Origin: Cinclus cinclus
Lineage: Eukaryota; Chordata; Aves; Passeriformes; Cinclidae
Reading direction: 5' to 3'
DNA length: 64,000 nucleotides
Assembly (NCBI RefSeq): GCF_963662255.1
Contig: NC_085049.1
Coordinates: forward strand, 60,435,158-60,499,157
The position numbers and the translations under genes are program-made. Under the pieces are notes generated by a model. The model searched no databases and was not told the DNA's origin. It saw only the letters and a program-made list of their open reading frames with translations. Positions 58,235 through 64,000 of the stretch are shown piece by piece (position 1 is the stretch's first letter; the number at the start of each line of letters is the position of its first letter).

Positions 58235-58800
58235 GGCTTAGTGTAGGTGTAGATGAAATTACAGGCAACCTCACCCCTGATATGTCACAGCTGTACTAAT
58301 TACCAAAGATTAGCCTTGCCCTTAATAGGTCACAGCTGGGACTAAAAAAGATAAGTGTGATAAAAGGGGTGGGTTGGCTGCTCTGGAGGATCTTGGAGAA
58401 AGAGGACCTTGAGGAGGAAGAGGAGGTCTGAGGAAGGATCCAGAGAGATACAAAGAAGAATGAGACAAGAAAGGGAGCTGCTGCAGTAAAAGATGCTATG
58501 AGGTCAGTCTGAGTCTGGTGGAGCTAGAGCCTGCTGTTGGAGCCTGCAATCATAGTTGAGCTAGGTAAAGGCCTGCATTCAGAGTCTGCAAACCAATGCT
58601 TGCAGTCATGGTCCAGTCATAGTCCAGTCCAGGAAATAGCCAGCATTCAGAGTCTGCAGTTAGAACCTACAGCAGGAGCTTGCTGTAGGCAGAGTCAGGA
58701 TGGCTAATCTATGAAGAAGAATAAACTGGGACCTTTTTGAGGGTGTTGAGTGAGAGTCTGTCTTGGCTCATTTCTACCCCTAATAAGAGGTCTGCTGCAA
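58235..58800 (+). mobile_element. Probable solitary retroviral LTR
   Basis: About 560 bp have LTR-like order. First come two TCACAGCTG copies (58285-58293 and 58330-58338) in an upstream control-like section. Next are a TATA-like GATAAAAGGGG (about 58359), a purine-rich stretch, and GCATTCAGAGTCTGCA repeated at 58575 and 58643. Last come an AATAAA signal (58720-58725) and a GT-rich segment (GGGTGTTGAGTGAGAG). No internal retroviral gene is next to it, so it would be a solo LTR. Exact ends and target duplication could not be fixed, and a different repeat class remains possible. Confidence 0.4.
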
Positions 58801-60429
58801 CATATTAGAAAAATGCCCCATTGTCCCACTGTGCACAGAAAACTTTCTCTCCTTGCTTGCTTATTCCCTGCATGGACTTGCAAGTGATCTGCTTGGTGAA
58901 AGCAAGGAAGAAGTTAACGGGGAAATAAGAATGAAATGGGGAGCTGTCAGGAGAAGTGTATTCAGAAGAGAGCTGCAGGAACAACTTGTGAATGAGACAG
59001 AAGAGCAATCACATTAGTGCCTGGCAGGCACTAGGGTCTTCCAGAAGTTGCAGGGATTTCAGAAGAAGGTGAAAGGCCCCAGTTTGTGCCTGGTTTCCAG
59101 GAGGACCTATCTACCTCATGGTCTTGGCACTATTCAGACCAGATGAGGGTGTGTGGTCTGGGAGAATCAGAAGCGGTCTCAGTGGGCCAGGAGTGTGAGG
59201 AAACAAAGGGCATGGCATGGACAACTCTTGGACATAGCTGAAGGCAGGCTATCTAGATAGTGCACAGGCTGTGGACATGCAAAGCTCAGGCTGTAGAGAC
59301 CTCACATCAGGCTTGGTCCGTCACTCAAATTCATTAAAGCTTGCCAGGAAAAGTCCAGGAGGATTTATTCTAAGCTGGCACCAAATTTGTTTTCACGGGG
59401 GAAAACTCCATTGTCAGAGAAGGAAAATGAAGCAGTAGCAGCATGAATCCTCCTAGGGGTTATTAGCAGGGCTGGCTGTGGGAATCTGTTGCTGGAATGC
59501 TTTGCAGTCTCTGGGGAGGCACAGCTAAATACATTCCTGTTTTTATCTTGCTTGTCACATGCTTCACATGTTGCACCTTCAGTGAAGGCTTGGTGGCTTC
59601 TGTCAGTGGTAACAAGTGGTTGTTCAGTCTCTGAGAGTGTATTTGTGGTCTCTCAGATGAACCAAACAATTAATAGAAGGGATCCTGGTGATTAGGAGTG
59701 TTGGGATTTGACCTGTGACATGCTTGAGCCTTGCTGTCTGTGGGGACTACTTGGCATCCATTAAACCAAAACAGTCCTACATTTCATAGGAGCTGGGGCC
59801 AGACCGAAATGAGGCTATGATGGACTATGATATTAGCAGTAAGAAAAACATGTAGTGCTTCCTGGACACAAATGTTTTATCTTGAAGCAGGTGTCTTCCT
59901 TAGAGAGGATCAGTTTATTAGAATCAGCCTCTGACCTGGTTGAGTTTTATGCTGGCAGGTTCTTCCTGGAAGACACTGAAGTAATCCCCAACATGTTCTG
60001 ATCACAGACCAAAACCTTTCATACCTGGAACCTCATGCTCGTTTTCTTAATTTTTTTTCCCTTCAGCAGAAATGCAAACATAAAAATATAAATGTGAAAC
60101 AGATCTTTGCAACAAAATCATAGTTTTGTTCCATGTTTGCAGAGAGTCAGGCAACACAAACTGTTGGCCCTTAACAACAGCTTCCAGGCAATGCCACACT
60201 ACAAGAAATTATTAATATTTTTAGCACATTATCTCAATACCTTTATAAGTGCCTTTGGAACATTGTCCAAATTCCCACTAATTTTGTGTAAATAGCAAGG
60301 TGCTTCATCCTGGCAACTTTTAGGCAAACAGGCAGTAGGAGACGTGAGATGAAAGGCTAATGTAGGAGGCACTGATTTGGTCCAGTTGCTTTCACTGTAG
60401 CTCAGTCTTTAACTACATACTTTTATCCA

Positions 60430-60890
60430 TAATCAGATGCTATGCCTGGAAGGAACATCAAGAGGTCATCTAGTGCCTCCCTGTACCCCAATAGAGGGTT
60501 TAACTAGACTGAAATTATTCCTGACAGATGTTTGTCTCACCTGTTCTGAGAGACCTTCAATGCTAGAAATCCCCTGCAATCCCAAGTCAATCTCTTCTAC
60601 AGTTTCTTTCTCCTTACCCTGTAGAGTTTTTCTAATGTCTAACCTAGATTTCCCTGGCTGCAATTTAAGCCCACCTATGCTTTGTGACTCCCTAATGGAT
60701 ATAGGGAATTGTTTATTCTCCACCACTCCTTATTGTCCCTATGTGGCTTTGGAGTCTTCTATCATGTTGTCTCCCAGTCATCTGTGGTGTAGGTTAAACA
60801 AGAATTTGCTCAGTCCTTCTTGGTAGGTCATGTTTTCTGATCATCTGTTAGTCTCCTCTGGGTTTAGTAACACAGTTTGCAGCTCTGTAC
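60430..60890 (-). mobile_element. Old CR1 LINE fragment of a deep amniote subfamily
   Basis: The + strand series GGAAGGAACATCAAGAGGTC, CATCTAGTGCC, CCTGACAGATGTTTGTCTCA, TTTTTCTAATGTCTAACCTA, GCTGCAATTTAAGCCCA, ATCATGTTGTCTCCCAGTC and GGTAGGTCATGTTTTCTGAT matches the reverse complement of an early CR1 lineage seen in turtles and crocodilians. It differs from the avian-type CR1s elsewhere in the window. Despite its likely age about 450 bp remain collinear. Confidence 0.8.
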
Positions 60891-63743
60891 AGCTTGGTGC
60901 ATTTGATTCTTGAAAGATGGCAAATGGATTTTGAGGGTATGTCTCACATGGAGTAGAGATATATAAAAAGATGTTTTAAAATAGGTGTGAAGTCTTCCAT
61001 TTTCTGAGCAGCAAAGATCCAGACAGTGACTGAACTGCTTCAGAATTTCAGGTCTGTGAAATCTTTTGCGATTTTGATTTTTTTCCCCCCCAATTTGGGA
61101 ATAAATATCTTCACAACTTCACCAGTTATTTCAGAACAGGAATTAATTTCCCAGAGGAGTTGCATCTGCCCCCAGACTCTGATGATGATAAATCTTCTCA
61201 TGAGTGCTTCAGACAAACTGAAGCCTTGGAGGGCTGACAATCATGAAAGAAGAAGAAAAACCACTTTCTACAAGGGGGCAGTAACTTGAGCTGTCCTGCT
61301 TGTCTTGACCAGGAGTAATGATTCATCATGATAAGTAAATGTGCTGACTTTCATTCACTTCTCTGTATGCTGCTCCTTGGGGGTGGAACACTGCATGCCT
61401 TTCCTCACTACGTTTTCACCAGCTGGTTAGTAAAGCTCTTTGCTTCACTGGTCAGACAGCCTAGGTGTGTTTTGGGTGCCCAGATGCCCCTGTTGTATTT
61501 ATCATCGAGGTCCAGGTGGAGGTGGTGAAGGATGTCTACTGTTATGCCCCATGAAGGGGCATGCCTCAGGGCAGTGATGAGTGGGGGCCAGAGGTTTTGC
61601 AAGGTGAGCCTGAGGGTCAGTACTACACTGACAGGTACTACTTTGTCAGTGTGTTGTGACATTTTGTGTGGGAAGAGTTTTCAACCAGTATTTTTCTTCA
61701 TTATTTGCCTTTCTCTTCTGCTCTACTATGATCCCATGTATGATAAAGACTTAATTCTGGGTTCATGATCCCTTTGTGAGAGTTAGCAAGTGCTGCTATC
61801 TCCAGCTCTTGCTCACGTCCTCCTTCTCTACTGAGTCCTATCCCACTAGCTCCCCTCCAGCAGGCCTGTCCCATTAGCTCCCAGATCCTGCCACCTGCTT
61901 TCTCACTTCCCCCAGTGAACCCAGGGGTGACACAAATGTTAGGGACTTTGAGGTGCTTTTTCAGATTTTTTCTCTACTTTAGTTACTAGTGAGTTTTGCA
62001 TCACTTCTATCACTAGCTTATGCTCAGCCTCGTCTCTTAGGTGTGCCTCTGGGGATTCAGAGCACCCTTCCATGAGGCTCATGACACCAACTTCTTGTGC
62101 CACCTCAACAGAGCCCTTTGATGCACAAGCTCACTCCATCTCTTACCAAGCATGGCCCTTTCACTCCTCTTCCTGTCTGGAAAAGCAAAGCACCAGGTGA
62201 TGGTTTTGGTCAGGGTGCCACTAGAAGCTTTTTTAGAGGACAGATGGAAAACTTAAATTGAAAGATTTGTTCTCCTTGCTGCGTGTACCAATCCCTGCCC
62301 CTATCAACCTTCACCCCGCCCAGCAGATAAAATGTTTGCCTGCTTCTGGTGCTATAATTATCAGGATTTCACTTTTGAACTCTTCAACTCCAGCAGGGTC
62401 TGTTCTGCTTCCTCTAGCCATTGGTGTGACCACGATTACAAATTCACAGGCAGGCTGCTCCTAGCCTGTACCCTTACACCATTGCACACATTAGTGCTCC
62501 CTGGGAATGGGGCCATTTGCTGTGACATCCTGTCATCTGCCTCAGTGACTGTAGGCTTCCAGGACTTGATAATGCTGCAATAGGATGGAGAATAGTGCCA
62601 CTACTCTCTGCCATGTGGGCTTTCCAGAGATGTGTTCAGCCTCCATCAGAGTCTGCATAAGATGAGTTTGTGAACTTCTGTGACCCTGTCTCCAGGTTGA
62701 GACAGAGCACTGTTATGCCTATCCATGCCTGGGAAGGGTTCCCCTGGGATATGGGAAGGAGATAACAGAAAGTAAAGAAGGGTTTAGAAGAGAAAAATGA
62801 AAAATGAAGATTAACCTTATCTAAAAACTGAGGAAAGGTAACAAGATAAATTCTGGATGCCTAAATGATCGTTGAAAAAAGGACATACTGGTCAACTGCT
62901 TTCCATGCCCCAGTAGGGAGAAAGAAGTTGTCTTGCTAAATTTTCAAGCAGAAATATTTCAGTTAGATATGTAGGAAGCTGTCTAATTATTGGCATGGTG
63001 AGACATGGTGAGGCTCATTTGCTGGTAGAGGTTCATTTGCTGGAGGACATAGAGAAAAATATCCAACAGTGCAGGATCTCAATCTATCTTGTCCTGCCTC
63101 CGAGCTGGTGGATGCAGTAAGTGATCTCTTGTGGTTCTCTGCCAGCCTACATTTCTGTGATTAGATGAGCAAACAAACCTGAAGAGTGTCTCACAAAAAG
63201 CAGCTTATTTCATAGGAGAGACACAGTGGGTTACGGACAACCTGATCAGCAGAAACTTCAAGCCTGATCCATTGAGGACATAATTTCTTCAAGCTTCTAC
63301 CATGAACCTTTTGTACGAGGAGGAAGTTGGCATGTGAAGGCTATTGTGCATGGCTACAAACAAAAGCTCTTAGGGAGGCATAGTCACCTCCTGAAGTCTG
63401 CACCTTAGGGGAGCTGATGAACACCACAGAGATATGAAGATGCTGTAGCATTTGATGGTGATGCAGCCTTCAGGTCTGATCTCAAGTCTTAGTGTGCATT
63501 AAAAGAAATATTCGCTGTCATCTCTTTGTGTTCTTCAATGTCCCAGTGGCAGACATAACAGGGGAGAGGAGGAAGAGGACTGAAAATGCCGATCAGTATT
63601 CTTGGCTTTTAGTAACAGTCCATGCGGTACCGACAACTCTGTGAAGAATCAATATGAATCATGTTATCCTATCTGTTATATGGCTTAGCAGAAGGAAGGA
63701 CTTAGATTTCTTTTTTTTTTTTAATTTCACTTTCTTAGAGAAT

Positions 63744-63768
63744 AAAAGCCTCCTTAAAGAAGGCTTTT
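63744..63768. repeat. Near-perfect 25-bp palindrome
   Basis: AAAAGCCTCCTT and AAGAAGGCTTTT are inverted copies around one central base, with a single mismatch. The RNA would form a 12-bp hairpin with almost no loop, so a DNA-level or chance origin is as likely as an RNA structure. Confidence 0.7.
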
Positions 63769-64000
63769 TAAAAGTAGGAGAGGAACAAGAATGTAGGGTT
63801 GTGAGGTAAAAACTGCAGCTGTACAAATCCAAGTCTTCTCTGAAGGGCCTCCCTTGCCTTTGGAAAGATGACTAGGTTTTTTGGGACAGTTTCTTCCTCA
63901 TGTTGCCTGGTGCCCACCTAGACAAATCTTTTTGATCACATGCACATGTATGCTTGCCTCGATGGGGTAGAAGTTACTGCCTTGGGTCAGGTTCTGCTCT

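Larger units (their letters stand above)
57434..64000 (+). other. GRIN2B: Intron after the 115-bp exon (5' part)
   Basis: This is the first 6.6 kb of the next intron; its acceptor is outside the window. It holds a probable solitary LTR (about 58235-58800), an old CR1 fragment (60430-60890) and a near-perfect palindrome at 63744-63768. The rest, including 57.5-58.2, 58.8-60.4 and 60.9-63.7 kb, shows no coding or repeat feature I can name. Confidence 0.93.

Overview
The window is vertebrate nuclear DNA, very probably from a passerine bird. It lies inside one large neuronal gene, GRIN2B, which encodes the GluN2B subunit of the NMDA-type glutamate receptor and reads on the + strand. Two coding exons are certain. 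The first, at 14900-15498 (599 bp), encodes residues D138 to most of R337. The second, at 57319-57433 (115 bp), completes R337 and runs to R375. Both belong to the extracellular amino-terminal domain. Their reading frames, splice sites and protein sequence join without a gap. Everything else is intron: the last 14.9 kb of one intron, a complete intron of 41,820 bp, and the first 6.6 kb of the next. The first coding exon (residues 1-137) and the ligand-binding, pore and C-terminal exons lie outside the window.

The bird assignment comes from the repeats. There are six CR1 LINE fragments of different ages (26.0, 31.1, 33.6, 35.4, 42.3 and 60.4 kb). There is also a short SINE at 22061-22204 made of a tRNA-Ile-like head and a CR1 tail. 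That architecture is the one known from passerines as TguSINE1. A probable solitary LTR lies at about 58.2-58.8 kb. Two very diverged ancient repeats lie near 24.8 and 30.3 kb.

Layout. 1-14.9 kb: intron with two CpG-dense blocks (765-980 and 6200-6560, the second carrying a GTGCC-type minisatellite), a long T tract and a short tandem duplication. 14.9-15.5 kb: coding exon. 15.5-57.3 kb: the large intron, holding the SINE, five CR1 pieces, a strong hairpin at 23.55 kb, and RFX X-box-like palindromes at 44.8, 44.9 and 48.45 kb. 57.3-57.4 kb: coding exon. 57.4-64 kb: intron with the LTR candidate and the oldest-looking CR1.

I see no other protein-coding gene, no RNA gene, no CRISPR array and no unfamiliar multi-gene system. 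The many 60-230 codon open frames in the intron are chance frames or LINE remnants. The second-look items are mostly candidate regulatory DNA (CpG blocks, X-box palindromes, the CAGGT hairpin) and ancient repeats that may have been kept for function. All of these need alignment and expression data to decide.
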